From contig NZ_AP025293.1 in assembly GCF_036492425.1 (NCBI RefSeq), forward strand, positions 992,001 to 1,056,000: a stretch of 64,000 nt of DNA. Reading direction: 5' to 3'. The notes beneath the pieces are model-generated. The model saw only the letters and a program-made list of their open reading frames with translations. It was not told where the DNA came from and ran no database searches. The DNA comes from Persicobacter psychrovividus. GTDB taxonomy: Bacteria > Bacteroidota > Bacteroidia > Cytophagales > Cyclobacteriaceae. The number at the start of each line of letters is the position of its first letter. The first letter of the stretch is position 1. Positions 17,763 to 26,826 of this stretch are shown in pieces. The translations under genes were made by a program, and so were the position numbers.

Positions 17763-17793
17763 AAAGGGAAGTCGAAGGGCTTTCCTTTTTTTT
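17763..17793 (+). terminator. Terminator after the repeat protein
   Basis: AAAGGGAAG (17763-17771) pairs with CTTTCCTTT (17780-17788) with one G-T wobble, followed by eight T. Confidence 0.75.
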
Positions 17794-18182
17794 GTACATA
17801 TCTGATATGGTGAGTGGCTGACGTTGCCTGATTTTGAAGCCGTATTTAGGGCTTGCAGAAGGGGTGGTTTCGGTCGTAATAAGGGAAGTTCCGCTCGTTT
17901 TTCAGTGCCGATTACCAAACAATTCATGGCTCAGCACAGCGGACTGATTTCATGTAACCGAACCCTTTGAAGAAAAGCTAAAGGTTCTTTAATCTGTCTT
18001 TAGGGTGTTTTTCATAATATAAAGGTCAATTAGGGTGTCCAATTTTATTTGGACGTCCATTTAGATTTTAAATGTTCAGGTAGGCTACAATTTCGAAGGA
18101 ATTCCTGTTTTTTGTAAAAAGAATAATGCAGCGCCGACCGCAGGGCTGTCGGCAACAAACGATTTACCTTTATTATAAAAGT
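17794..18182. other. Upstream region of the RND efflux operon
   Basis: No gene is seen. A palindrome, GTCCAA (18037-18042) with TTGGAC (18049-18054), lies about 130 bp before the TolC start and is followed by GGACGTCC (18051-18058). Either could be a regulator site. No clean promoter pair was identified. Confidence 0.35.
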
Positions 18183-19517
18183 ATGTTCAAACAGAATATC
18201 GGGCTGTTTGTAGTAGCTTTACTATTGTGTTTTTCTAATATTGCGAAAGCGGATGACCAGGGTGTTACCGACAGTCTTTCCTTTACTTTAGAGCAAACCA
18301 TAAGCTACGCCAAGCAACACAGTCGTGAACTCACAGTCGCTGATTTGGCCAGCCAGATCGCCAGACGCAAAACGCAGGAATACACGGCGCAGGGCCTGCC
18401 CCAGATCAACGGGCAGATCAGTCAGGATTACAATTATGAAATTGCCACTTTCGGGGTCGATGAGCACGGTAACCCTATTCAGTTCGGAAGGAAGTATTCT
18501 GGAAACTCAACGATTCGGTTGAGCCAGATGATTTTTGACGGCTCCTTCTTTGTCGGCTTGCGGGCATCGAAGTCTTACCAGCAATTGGCCGTGAAGCAGG
18601 CCGAGCAATCTGAAATTACGGTCAAGGAGAATGTCAGTAAGGCTTATTTTCTGGTGTTGGTCAATGAGGAAAGTTTTCAGGCCATCAAGCGTAATTATGA
18701 CCGCCTGGAGGAATTGCTGAAAGAAACCGCCAAAATGTACGAGAAAGGTTTTGCGGAGAAGATGGACGTGGACCGTATCAAGGTACAGCTTAACAATGCG
18801 GAAGTGGAGCTGAACCAGAACCGTCAGGAAACGGAAATCAGCCGTATGATGCTTAAATTTCAGATGGGTATGAACCTTGATCAGCCCTTGCGACTGATCA
18901 CCAGACTGGAAGATCAGACCTATGAAAATGTCCTTGAAGAGGTGGTGCACAGCAGTGTAAGTAACCGCATTGAGTACAGCATCCTGGAATCTCAGGAGCA
19001 CCTGAAGCTTTTGGAACAGCATCAGAACAGTTATAAATACCTGCCGACCCTTTCTTTAATTGGGACTTACGGTTACAATAATTTTGGTGATGATTTTGCC
19101 TCACTCACCACTTTCAACACCAGCTATTTCGCCAGTGGCGCTATCGGGCTACAGCTGAATGTTCCCATTTTTGATGGAATGCTCAAGCATCGAACCCATC
19201 AGCGTCTGAAACTTGAGCAAACCCAACTGGGCTTGCAAAAGGCCAATTTACGGGATCAGATTCAGATCGAAATGAAGCAGTCGCAAAACACACTGGTGAC
19301 CAGCGTGCGGACGGTCAGTATTCAAAAGGACAATATGGACCTTGCTGCAGAGGTTTATAAGCATGCGGTGGCCAAGTATCAGCGTGGGCTGGGTTCCAAT
19401 CTGGAGGTGATCGATGCGGATAATGCCTTTAAAACGGCACAGAACAACTATTACCGCGCCATTTATTCGGCATTGGTGGCTAAAATTGAGCTGCAAAAAG
19501 CGATGGGCTCGCTATAA
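18183..19517 (+). CDS. TolC-family outer-membrane efflux channel (RND operon)
   Basis: This 444-residue protein is the outer-membrane exit duct of the tripartite pump encoded with the next two genes. The ATG at 18183 gives a good signal peptide (MFKQNIGLFVVALLLCFSNIAKA); in-frame upstream sequence (MQRRPQGCRQQ...) does not look coding. The two-fold TolC/OEP repeat is visible: LEQTISYAKQHSRELTVADL with a helical hairpin, then SNRIEYSILESQEHLKLLEQ, ...LPTLSLIGTYG and LNVPIFDGMLKHRTHQRLKL. The gap to the adaptor is 24 bp. The cargo is unknown. Confidence 0.92.
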   Translation: MFKQNIGLFVVALLLCFSNIAKADDQGVTDSLSFTLEQTISYAKQHSRELTVADLASQIARRKTQEYTAQGLPQINGQISQDYNYEIATFGVDEHGNPIQFGRKYSGNSTIRLSQMIFDGSFFVGLRASKSYQQLAVKQAEQSEITVKENVSKAYFLVLVNEESFQAIKRNYDRLEELLKETAKMYEKGFAEKMDVDRIKVQLNNAEVELNQNRQETEISRMMLKFQMGMNLDQPLRLITRLEDQTYENVLEEVVHSSVSNRIEYSILESQEHLKLLEQHQNSYKYLPTLSLIGTYGYNNFGDDFASLTTFNTSYFASGAIGLQLNVPIFDGMLKHRTHQRLKLEQTQLGLQKANLRDQIQIEMKQSQNTLVTSVRTVSIQKDNMDLAAEVYKHAVAKYQRGLGSNLEVIDADNAFKTAQNNYYRAIYSALVAKIELQKAMGSL

Positions 19518-19541
19518 AATATTTTAAATGGAATTTCATCA

Positions 19542-20681
19542 ATGAAAAAAATATATCAATACTCACTCCTTTGCCTTGCTGTACTGAGCATGGCCTCCTG
19601 TAAAGATGAGAGCGTAAAAAGCCTGACCAAGCAAGTGGACAAGCAACGTTCAGCGATTACAGAAGCACAAAATAAAATTCAGGCGCTGGAAGCGAAAATC
19701 AAGGTGCTTGATCCGACTTATGGCGAAAATACAAACCCTGAACTGGTGGCGGTGATGCAAGTTAAGCCGCAGACCTATATTCATCAGGTGGAAGTTCGCG
19801 GACGAGTGGAGTCCCGCGACAACGTGATGGTGGCTTCGGAAGCGACGGGTCGGATTCTGAAAATTCATGCTCTGGAAGGCGATAAGGTACGCAAGGGGCA
19901 GGTAATTATGGAGATTGATGCGGAGAATGTACGTGATCAGATTGCGGAGGTAGAAACCAATCTGTCGCTGGCAAAAACGATTTATGAAAAGCGGGCAGAC
20001 CTATGGAAAGAGAACATTGGCAAAGAGGTGGACTACCTTGAAGCCAAGACGAACTATGAATCCCTCAGCAAAAAGCTTAAAACCCTCAAAACACAGCTTG
20101 GCCATGCGTATGTAAAAGCGCCATTTGCGGGAACTTTGGATTATTTACCAGTCAATAAAGGCGAGTTGGTATCTATCAATTCTCCCTTGTTTCGCCTGGT
20201 CGGCAATAACGATATGCTGATCCGTGTGGCATTGTCTGAAAAATATTTGGGACACATCCGCAAAGGGGATTCCATGCAGGTGGAAGTACCGAACAGGGCA
20301 CAAAAAATTCAGGTGCCGATTGCAGCGGTTTCCAATGTGATCGACCTGAACACAAGAACCTTTATGGTGGAGGCCCGCCTCGAGGGGAAACATCAGAATG
20401 CGCTGACCCCGAATATGCTGGTCAAAACAAAAATGACGGATTTCAGCCTCAGTGAAACCATGGTTGTGCCTACCGAGAGTATCCTTGCCGACCATAAGGG
20501 GCAGTATGTTTTTACGGTGAAAAATGAAAATGGCAAGTCGGTTGTTCACAAGCTTTATGTAGAAGTGGGCAGTGAATATGCGGGTAACACCTGGGTGAAA
20601 GCAGGGCTTAAAGGCAATGAGATGATTGTTACGAAAGGGCAATTCAAGCTCAATGAAGGCAATGTGGTGCGTTTATCTTAA
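19542..20681 (+). CDS. RND efflux periplasmic adaptor lipoprotein
   Basis: The 379-residue membrane-fusion protein bridges the TolC channel and the RND pump. It has a lipoprotein signal (MKKIYQYSLLCLAVLSMASC, Cys20), a short coiled coil (about 25-60), the split biotinyl/lipoyl domain (GRVESRDNVMVASEATGRIL, then AGTLDYLPVNKGELVSINSP) around a helical hairpin, and beta-barrel and membrane-proximal domains (TKMTDFSLSETMVVPTESIL). The helical hairpin is short. The gene starts 24 bp after tolC and ends 15 bp before the RND gene, as in a single operon. Confidence 0.93.
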   Translation: MKKIYQYSLLCLAVLSMASCKDESVKSLTKQVDKQRSAITEAQNKIQALEAKIKVLDPTYGENTNPELVAVMQVKPQTYIHQVEVRGRVESRDNVMVASEATGRILKIHALEGDKVRKGQVIMEIDAENVRDQIAEVETNLSLAKTIYEKRADLWKENIGKEVDYLEAKTNYESLSKKLKTLKTQLGHAYVKAPFAGTLDYLPVNKGELVSINSPLFRLVGNNDMLIRVALSEKYLGHIRKGDSMQVEVPNRAQKIQVPIAAVSNVIDLNTRTFMVEARLEGKHQNALTPNMLVKTKMTDFSLSETMVVPTESILADHKGQYVFTVKNENGKSVVHKLYVEVGSEYAGNTWVKAGLKGNEMIVTKGQFKLNEGNVVRLS

Positions 20682-20696
20682 CTGGGATCAGAAAAA

Positions 20697-23600
20697 ATGG
20701 AAAAAGAAAATAAACTGTTGAAGTCCTTCGGTGCCTCTACCTTTGCGGTGAAAAACCGCATTACGGTATATGTACTGACGGCTTTGATCATCATATTTGG
20801 GTTTATTGGTTACCAAAAATTACCCAAAGAGAACTTCCCTGAAGTAAATATCCCGACGGTCTTTATCGGTACGGCTTACCCTGGGAACTCCCCAGTAGAG
20901 GTTGAGCAGCTGATCAGCCGTGTGATGGAGAAGGAGCTTAAAAGGGAAGAAGGGGTGAAGAAACTGACTTCTGCCTCTTCGGACGGCTTCTCCTCGATTA
21001 CGGTTGAATTTAATATGGACGTCGATCCTAACGATGCCATATTTCGTGTGAAAAATGCCGTGGACAGATCGCGCTCGTTGTTGCCAACAGACCTGCCCAC
21101 CGATCCGATGGTAAAAAAAATCGACCTGTCGGAATTTCCAGTATTGAACGTGTCGTTCTCAGGGCCTTATACCGTAGATGAACTCCGTGGTTTTGCCGAA
21201 AAACTCAAGGAAGAGGTGGAGAGAATGGCCTCGGTTTCTGAAGGGCAGATTAAAGGGGTGGATGACCGTGAGGTTCATATTGATATCGACCCTTACCAAA
21301 TGGATGCGCGCCATATCACTTTTCAGGATATTTCACATGCGGTTCAGAATGAGCACAGAAATATTTCTGGGGGGGATATCATCAAGGATGGTATGCGCCG
21401 CTCGGTTCGTATTGTGGGGGAATTTAAAAACCCCAAAAATATGGAGAATATCATCGTGAAGGAGCAAAACGGAAAGCCTGTTTACCTGCGCGATATCGGG
21501 ACGGTAACCTATGGTTTCGTGGATCAGGAATCTTATTCCAAGATCAATGGCGACCCAACCGTAACGCTGGATGTTATTAAGCGTGGGGGCTACAACCTGA
21601 TCGAAACGACGCAAAACGTTCGTAAGATCATCGATGAAATGCAGGCATCGGTATTTCCTCACGACCTGAAAATCACCTGTACGGGTGATCAGTCCACCGC
21701 TACGCGGAACTCGCTGCGTAACCTGGAGAATAACATCATCATGGGGATGGTGCTGGTGATTTTGGTGTTGCTGTTTTTCCTCAATACCCGAAATGCCATG
21801 TTTGTCGGCCTGGCGATTCCGATGTCTATGCTGATGTCTTTTGCCATCATCAGAATGGCGGGCATGACGATCAACACGATGGTGCTTTTCGGTTTGGTGA
21901 TGGCCCTCGGGATGCTGGTGGATAATGGGATTGTACTGGTGGAAAATGTCGTGCGACTGCGCAAATCAGGCATGTCTAATATTGAAGCAACGATTTATGG
22001 TGCTGGGGAAATTGCCTGGCCTATCATTGCCTCCACCGCCACCACCGTAGCCGCATTCCTTCCGTTGGCTCTGTGGCCTGGAATTATGGGGGAATTCTTC
22101 CGCATGTTGCCAATTACCATCGCCATTGTATTGTGTAGTTCTTTGTTTGTCGCATTGGTGATCAACCCGACCTTTATCGCTTTTTTCATGAAGGTGGAAG
22201 ACAATATTGAAAAGCCTAAAGTGAACAAAAAGCGGGTGCTCATGATCACGGGTGGTTTTATAGTTGTTGGGGCTTTGCTTTTGGTGACCGGCTTCAGGGT
22301 GTTTGGCAACCTGACCATGCTGGTGGGTATTTTGGGTATTCTCGATACCTTCTTGCTCTCTCCGTGGGCCTACAAATTTCAGCTTAAAGGGATTCCGTCG
22401 CTTGAAAACGGTTATGCAAAAACCATCAAGTTTGCTTTGAAAGGCCGCCGACCAGTCTATCTGCTTGGAGGAACAATCTCTTTGCTGGTGGCTTCAGTGG
22501 CTTTGTTCATCAACTTTATGCCCAAGGTACTTTTCTTCCCAGATAATATTCCTTCGCAGATTTACGTGATGGTGCAATATCCTATCGGGACAGATATTCA
22601 GAAGACGATCCAAACCACCAATGCACTTGAGCATCAGGTTTTCGATGTACTGAAGCCAAATATGGACGTTGTTAAGTCGGTGGTAACCACCTGTGGAACG
22701 GGATCTGGTGACCCTAATGTGGGCTTGTCGGCCAAAGGGTCCACCTCTTATCACGAGGGACGAATTACCGTCGATTTTGTGGATTTTGAGGACCGTAAGG
22801 GCGTAGATACGGAGAAAATTCTCGGGAAATTGCGTGCGGCTATCCACGATCAGCCTGGGGTAATCATCAAGGTGGATAAGAATAAAGTGGGGCCTCCTGT
22901 GGGGAAACCTATTCAGGTAGAAATTTCAGGCTATGAATTCAAGGAGCTGATGACTTTGAGTGATGAGTTGATCAGTAAAGTGAAGGGCGCCAATATTCAG
23001 GGGATAGAAACACTTTCGAGTGACCTTGAAATGACCAAGCCCGAGTACGATGTAAAAATTGACCGTGAAAAGGCGGCCTATTATGGTCTTTCCTCCACGC
23101 AGGTGGGGGCTGAAATTCGGTCGGCGATTTTCGGTAGCCTGATTACAAAATATAAAGATGGCGTGGACGACTGGGACATCAAGGTGCGCTTCAATGAGGA
23201 TTACCGATCGAATATTGATGCGCTCAAGAACAAGATGCTGAGCATGAAGAACGATCAGGGTAAACTGGTGCAGATTCCTATATCGGCGGTGGCTGATTTT
23301 AAGCTGAGCTCTACCTTCGGGATGATTAACCACCTGAATCAGGAAAGGGTACTGAATATTTCGTCGAATGTATTGCCAGGCTACAACCCAACGGATGTCA
23401 ATAATCAGATTCGTAAGGTGCTCGGCAGTGTTCACGTCCCTTCAGGCTACCATGTTCGTTTTGGTGGTGAGCAGGAAAAGCAGGCCGAAGAGATGTCCTT
23501 CCTGACTGAGGCACTGATGCTGGCCCTGGTACTGATTTTCGGTATTATTGTCTTTCAGTTCAATCAGGTAACGGCACCGTTGATCATTCTATTTTCTGTG

Positions 23601-24092
23601 GTATTGAGTACCATCGGGGTGTTTTTGGGAGAGGTGATCTTCCAGATGGACTTTGTAGTGATGATGACCATGATGGGGATTATTTCCCTCGCTGGGGTGG
23701 TGGTGAATAATGCCATTGTCCTGATTGACTTCTGCAACGTGAAAAAAGAAGAAATGCAGATGTCGCTCAAAGAGGGCGAGGAAATGACCATGACCCACCT
23801 TCGTCAGGCGATTGAAGATGCAGGAAAAACCCGTTTGGTGCCTGTATTACTGACCGCCATTACGACGGTGCTGTCATTGGTGCCGATGGCCCTCGGGATG
23901 AACATCGACTTTGTTCAGTTCTTTCAGGATTACAACCTGAACTATTATGTCGGAGGAGATTCCGCGGCTTTCTGGGCTCCTTTGGCCTGGACGGTCATTT
24001 TCGGACTGACTTTCGCCACCTTCCTGACGCTGGTGATTGTGCCAGTAATGGTGCTGATGGTCGATAAGCTGAAAATGAAAATGAAAGGATAA
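20697..24092 (+). CDS. RND-family efflux permease
   Basis: The 1131-residue inner-membrane proton-driven pump is the AcrB/CusA-type component of the operon. The two large periplasmic loops and repeated helix bundles are clear (PEVNIPTVFIGTAYPGNSPV, ALGMLVDNGIVLVENVVRLR, GVVVNNAIVLIDFCNVKKEE). It is longer than typical AcrB (~1050). The extra length includes two hydrophobic segments between the halves (about 512-530 and 536-560). The TM4 proton-relay motif reads VDN, with one Asp rather than two, and TM10 has Asn-Asn where AcrB has its relay Lys. The substrate is not evident; metal or drug export are both possible. A terminator follows. Confidence 0.94.
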   Translation: MEKENKLLKSFGASTFAVKNRITVYVLTALIIIFGFIGYQKLPKENFPEVNIPTVFIGTAYPGNSPVEVEQLISRVMEKELKREEGVKKLTSASSDGFSSITVEFNMDVDPNDAIFRVKNAVDRSRSLLPTDLPTDPMVKKIDLSEFPVLNVSFSGPYTVDELRGFAEKLKEEVERMASVSEGQIKGVDDREVHIDIDPYQMDARHITFQDISHAVQNEHRNISGGDIIKDGMRRSVRIVGEFKNPKNMENIIVKEQNGKPVYLRDIGTVTYGFVDQESYSKINGDPTVTLDVIKRGGYNLIETTQNVRKIIDEMQASVFPHDLKITCTGDQSTATRNSLRNLENNIIMGMVLVILVLLFFLNTRNAMFVGLAIPMSMLMSFAIIRMAGMTINTMVLFGLVMALGMLVDNGIVLVENVVRLRKSGMSNIEATIYGAGEIAWPIIASTATTVAAFLPLALWPGIMGEFFRMLPITIAIVLCSSLFVALVINPTFIAFFMKVEDNIEKPKVNKKRVLMITGGFIVVGALLLVTGFRVFGNLTMLVGILGILDTFLLSPWAYKFQLKGIPSLENGYAKTIKFALKGRRPVYLLGGTISLLVASVALFINFMPKVLFFPDNIPSQIYVMVQYPIGTDIQKTIQTTNALEHQVFDVLKPNMDVVKSVVTTCGTGSGDPNVGLSAKGSTSYHEGRITVDFVDFEDRKGVDTEKILGKLRAAIHDQPGVIIKVDKNKVGPPVGKPIQVEISGYEFKELMTLSDELISKVKGANIQGIETLSSDLEMTKPEYDVKIDREKAAYYGLSSTQVGAEIRSAIFGSLITKYKDGVDDWDIKVRFNEDYRSNIDALKNKMLSMKNDQGKLVQIPISAVADFKLSSTFGMINHLNQERVLNISSNVLPGYNPTDVNNQIRKVLGSVHVPSGYHVRFGGEQEKQAEEMSFLTEALMLALVLIFGIIVFQFNQVTAPLIILFSVVLSTIGVFLGEVIFQMDFVVMMTMMGIISLAGVVVNNAIVLIDFCNVKKEEMQMSLKEGEEMTMTHLRQAIEDAGKTRLVPVLLTAITTVLSLVPMALGMNIDFVQFFQDYNLNYYVGGDSAAFWAPLAWTVIFGLTFATFLTLVIVPVMVLMVDKLKMKMKG

Positions 24093-24117
24093 AATTCGCA
24101 AAAATTAATATCCCAAT

Positions 24118-24154
24118 GAGAGGCTACTTCTTTAGTGAGGTGGCCTCTTTTTTT
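24118..24154 (+). terminator. Terminator of the RND efflux operon
   Basis: AGAGGC (24119-24124) pairs with GCCTCT (24143-24148), extendable with a G-T pair, followed by seven or more T. Confidence 0.8.
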
Positions 24155-24299
24155 GTCAGGTCGCAGAAATTGGGCAACAGTCCGCGCCTCCACAAAATCA
24201 GTCGATTTAAATCGGGTAAATGAATTTGCATCAGCATTAAATTGAGCTAAATACACGCGGAATCGATGGCTTCTTTCGGATAAGTCATATCTTGCGGTG

Positions 24300-25526
24300 A
24301 TGAATGAGTTTTTACAGCATATCGGCGGTTTTCAGTGTGTTTTGGGTGCACTGGCATTTTGTTTCAAAAAGGAGAAAAGTGTAAGTGATTACCTTGCGGG
24401 TTTGTTTTTGGCAGTTTTGGGCATTGGTGTCGCCCTGGATTTGTACCTGAACAATGGGCAGTCGGAGGTACAGGTTTTTATCCCCAACTGGTTTATCTTC
24501 TTTCCCTTCATGATCGGGCCGATTTTTTACCTGTATTCCAGTTACCTGCTCCACGGGTACCAGGCATTTCATCTGAAGGATTTATGGCATTTCATCATGC
24601 CGCTCCTGATTGGCTTGGGAATGGGCATTGCAGATATTCAGCCCGTATTCCTGAAAAATTTATTCTTTGCCAACGACGGTTTTTTGTGGCTTCGGGTGGC
24701 GACATTACTTTGTCTTATCGGGTCATTTACCCTGTACGGTGTGCGGGTTTATCGTGAGCTTATCAGGCATAATAGTCAGCTCGACGATGATTTCTCCTAT
24801 ATCAGTGACCATCTGACGCTGAACTGGGTAAAAGTGTTGATGGTGATTTTCTTCATGACCTACCTGTTGCCGCCCATTATCGGCATTACGATTCAGTTGA
24901 TGAAAATCAATACCACGGGTAAGATCAGCCCTGTTTTTATTTTAAGTCTGATCAGTAATATTGGCGTGGTGCTGTTCGCTTACGGCTTCTCGTATTTTTC
25001 CCTGAAACAGAAGCTGATTTTTGCTCACTTCAAACAGGTGGAGGGTGGTGGTAAGTTTGCCATTATTCCGCAGGAAACAACGGCGGATGAAGAAAACACC
25101 AAGGAAGATTTGACGCAAGACAAGCAAGCGGAGCGGCATTTAAATATGGATCAGCAAAAAGTTCAGGAGCAATTGGAAGCCTTGAACCACCATATGTCCA
25201 CCAAAAAACTGTACCTCAACCCAGAGCTGACCGTCGCGCAGCTCGCCCATGTGGTTAATATTTCCAAACTCGATTTGACGGATTTACTCAATAAGCACCT
25301 CCGTAAAAATTTCTACAATTATGTGAATGAGTACCGTATTGCCGAGGTGAAAATGCTGCTGGCAGATCCCAAATATCAGCACATGACCATCCTCGCACTG
25401 GCCTTCGACAGTGGCTTCAGGTCCAAGTCAAGCTTCAACAGTATTTTCAAGCAATATACAGGTCAGACCCCTTCAGCATACCGAAATCAGGCATTAAGTC
25501 AAGATCTGAAGCGAGTTGATGGATAA
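24300..25526 (+). CDS. Membrane-bound AraC-family transcriptional regulator
   Basis: The 408-residue protein starts at the ATG at 24300 (a GTG lies directly before it). The N-terminal ~235 residues contain about seven membrane helices (for example FIPNWFIFFPFMIGPIFYLY and WHFIMPLLIGLGMGIADI). These are followed by an acidic linker (EETTADEENTKEDLTQDKQ) and a C-terminal AraC/XylS double helix-turn-helix (about 310-400; LTVAQLAHVVNISKLDLTDL, MTILALAFDSGFRSKSSFNS, FKQYTGQTPSAYR). This 7TM-AraC arrangement is common in Bacteroidota and probably links an envelope or lipid signal to transcription. The target is unknown; the SDR gene 92 bp downstream is a candidate. Confidence 0.9.
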   Translation: MNEFLQHIGGFQCVLGALAFCFKKEKSVSDYLAGLFLAVLGIGVALDLYLNNGQSEVQVFIPNWFIFFPFMIGPIFYLYSSYLLHGYQAFHLKDLWHFIMPLLIGLGMGIADIQPVFLKNLFFANDGFLWLRVATLLCLIGSFTLYGVRVYRELIRHNSQLDDDFSYISDHLTLNWVKVLMVIFFMTYLLPPIIGITIQLMKINTTGKISPVFILSLISNIGVVLFAYGFSYFSLKQKLIFAHFKQVEGGGKFAIIPQETTADEENTKEDLTQDKQAERHLNMDQQKVQEQLEALNHHMSTKKLYLNPELTVAQLAHVVNISKLDLTDLLNKHLRKNFYNYVNEYRIAEVKMLLADPKYQHMTILALAFDSGFRSKSSFNSIFKQYTGQTPSAYRNQALSQDLKRVDG

Positions 25527-25618
25527 ATCCTGCTTTATATCCAGTTTATGAAATCTTTTGGGACAAAAGATGTTACATCAAGGAACATTGTCTCGAAAAG
25601 GTCATATAGGTAATAAAG

Positions 25619-26578
25619 ATGGAAGAAAAAAGAATACTCATAACAGGTGGTTTAGGGAACCTGGGCTCATGGCTCACACAGCATTTTATTAGTGCGGGTT
25701 ACAAAGTAACGGTGCTGGCACGTAAGATGCGTGATGTGAAAATCAAAGGTTATTATGAAATTATATTTGCTGATATCAGTGATTATGATGCGCTATATGA
25801 TCAGCTTAAAGGGCGGTATTTTGATTATGTGATTCATGCGGCCAGTGTGAATGAGGGGAATGCAGACCATTATTTCCGCAGTGCGATTTTGGTAAATGTC
25901 CTCGGAACAAGGAATTTGCTGGAAATATTGAAGATGAGCCCGCCGAAAAACTTTATCTATCTTTCTACTTTTCATGTTTATGGGCGTTCTGCTGGTTATA
26001 TCGACGAAGACAGCCTGCCTAATTGCCGACATGATTATGCAACGAGTCACCTGCAGGCGGAGCAGTCGGTGATTCAGTTTAATCAGGTGCATAATATGGA
26101 TTTTACGATCCTCCGACTGACCAACAGTTATGGTTGCCCTAAAGACCTCGATTCTTCCAAATGGTACCTGATCTTGAATGATCTGGCCCGAATGGCCTAT
26201 GAAAATGGGGAAATTGTACTGAAATCAAATGGCAATGCGACCCGAGATTTTATATGGATGGGACATGTGGTGGAGGCCGTGGAGCAGATTTGCCAACTGG
26301 AGCGGGTACCCAATGGCATCTTCAACCTTTCGAGTCAGCGAAATTATAAGATGAGTGAAGTGGCAGAATATGTTCAGAAAGCCTATCAGGATTATTTCGG
26401 GACATCGATTCCTGTGGCGCTGAATGAGGAGGACATGAATACCTACGATCAGTCATTGCATGTAAGTAGCAAGAAATTACGGAGCCTGATTTCCATTTAT
26501 TCCAGCCCGATGTTTTATCAGGAAGCCACCGCCATTTTCAAACTGCTCGAAACAGTTAAGAAGAAAGAATTGACCTGA
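25619..26578 (+). CDS. NAD-dependent epimerase/dehydratase-like SDR with altered catalytic motif
   Basis: This 319-residue extended short-chain dehydrogenase/reductase resembles nucleotide-sugar epimerases. The Rossmann fold is intact (ILITGGLGNLGSWL, residues 6-19; ADISDYDALY; VIHAASVNEG; LVNVLGTRNLLEI), as is the strand leading to the active site (FIYLSTFHVYG). The usual YxxxK is Y140-A-T-S-H144, so the catalytic Lys is replaced by His. Substrate-side motifs (LRLTNSYGCP, FNLSSQRNYKMSEVAEYVQK) fit sugar-nucleotide enzymes. It may be inactive, binding-only or use a changed mechanism. It stands alone behind the AraC gene and is followed by a terminator. Confidence 0.85.
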   Translation: MEEKRILITGGLGNLGSWLTQHFISAGYKVTVLARKMRDVKIKGYYEIIFADISDYDALYDQLKGRYFDYVIHAASVNEGNADHYFRSAILVNVLGTRNLLEILKMSPPKNFIYLSTFHVYGRSAGYIDEDSLPNCRHDYATSHLQAEQSVIQFNQVHNMDFTILRLTNSYGCPKDLDSSKWYLILNDLARMAYENGEIVLKSNGNATRDFIWMGHVVEAVEQICQLERVPNGIFNLSSQRNYKMSEVAEYVQKAYQDYFGTSIPVALNEEDMNTYDQSLHVSSKKLRSLISIYSSPMFYQEATAIFKLLETVKKKELT

Positions 26579-26598
26579 TGGCAAAGCAATAAATAATC

Positions 26599-26634
26599 AA
26601 AGTGCAACTCACAAAAGTGGATTGCACTTTTTTT
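26599..26634 (+). terminator. Terminator after the SDR gene
   Basis: AAAGTGCAA (26599-26607) pairs perfectly with TTGCACTTT (26622-26630), followed by a T run to 26634. Confidence 0.85.
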
Positions 26635-26743
26635 ATGCGCTGTTTTTGATGTAGTCAGTTGATTGTCAGGAATAAAAGGTAATTGTTCGCGAGTTAAGGG
26701 CGATTCCTTATTTATACAGATTACAATTAATTCAACTTTTTAG

Positions 26744-26774
26744 TTGGTGCTTTAGTTATGATACTATATATTTG
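26744..26774 (+). promoter_or_regulatory. Bacteroidota-type promoter of the TonB receptor gene
   Basis: TTG at 26744-26746 and TATATTTG at 26767-26774 match the -33/-7 consensus (TTTG...TANNTTTG) with a 20-bp spacer. Transcription would begin near 26780, about 45 nt before the ATG. Confidence 0.6.
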
Positions 26775-26782
26775 AATAAATA

Positions 26783-26798
26783 TTTAGACGTGTCTAAA
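26783..26798. promoter_or_regulatory. Palindromic operator at the TonB receptor start site
   Basis: TTTAGAC (26783-26789) and GTCTAAA (26792-26798) are perfect complements with a 2-bp centre. The site begins about nine bases after the -7 element, where a bound repressor would block transcription. The shape resembles DtxR/MntR-family metalloregulator sites; that assignment is inference. Confidence 0.5.
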
Positions 26799-26826
26799 AA
26801 ATTAGTACAATCAGCCAAAATAAAAA

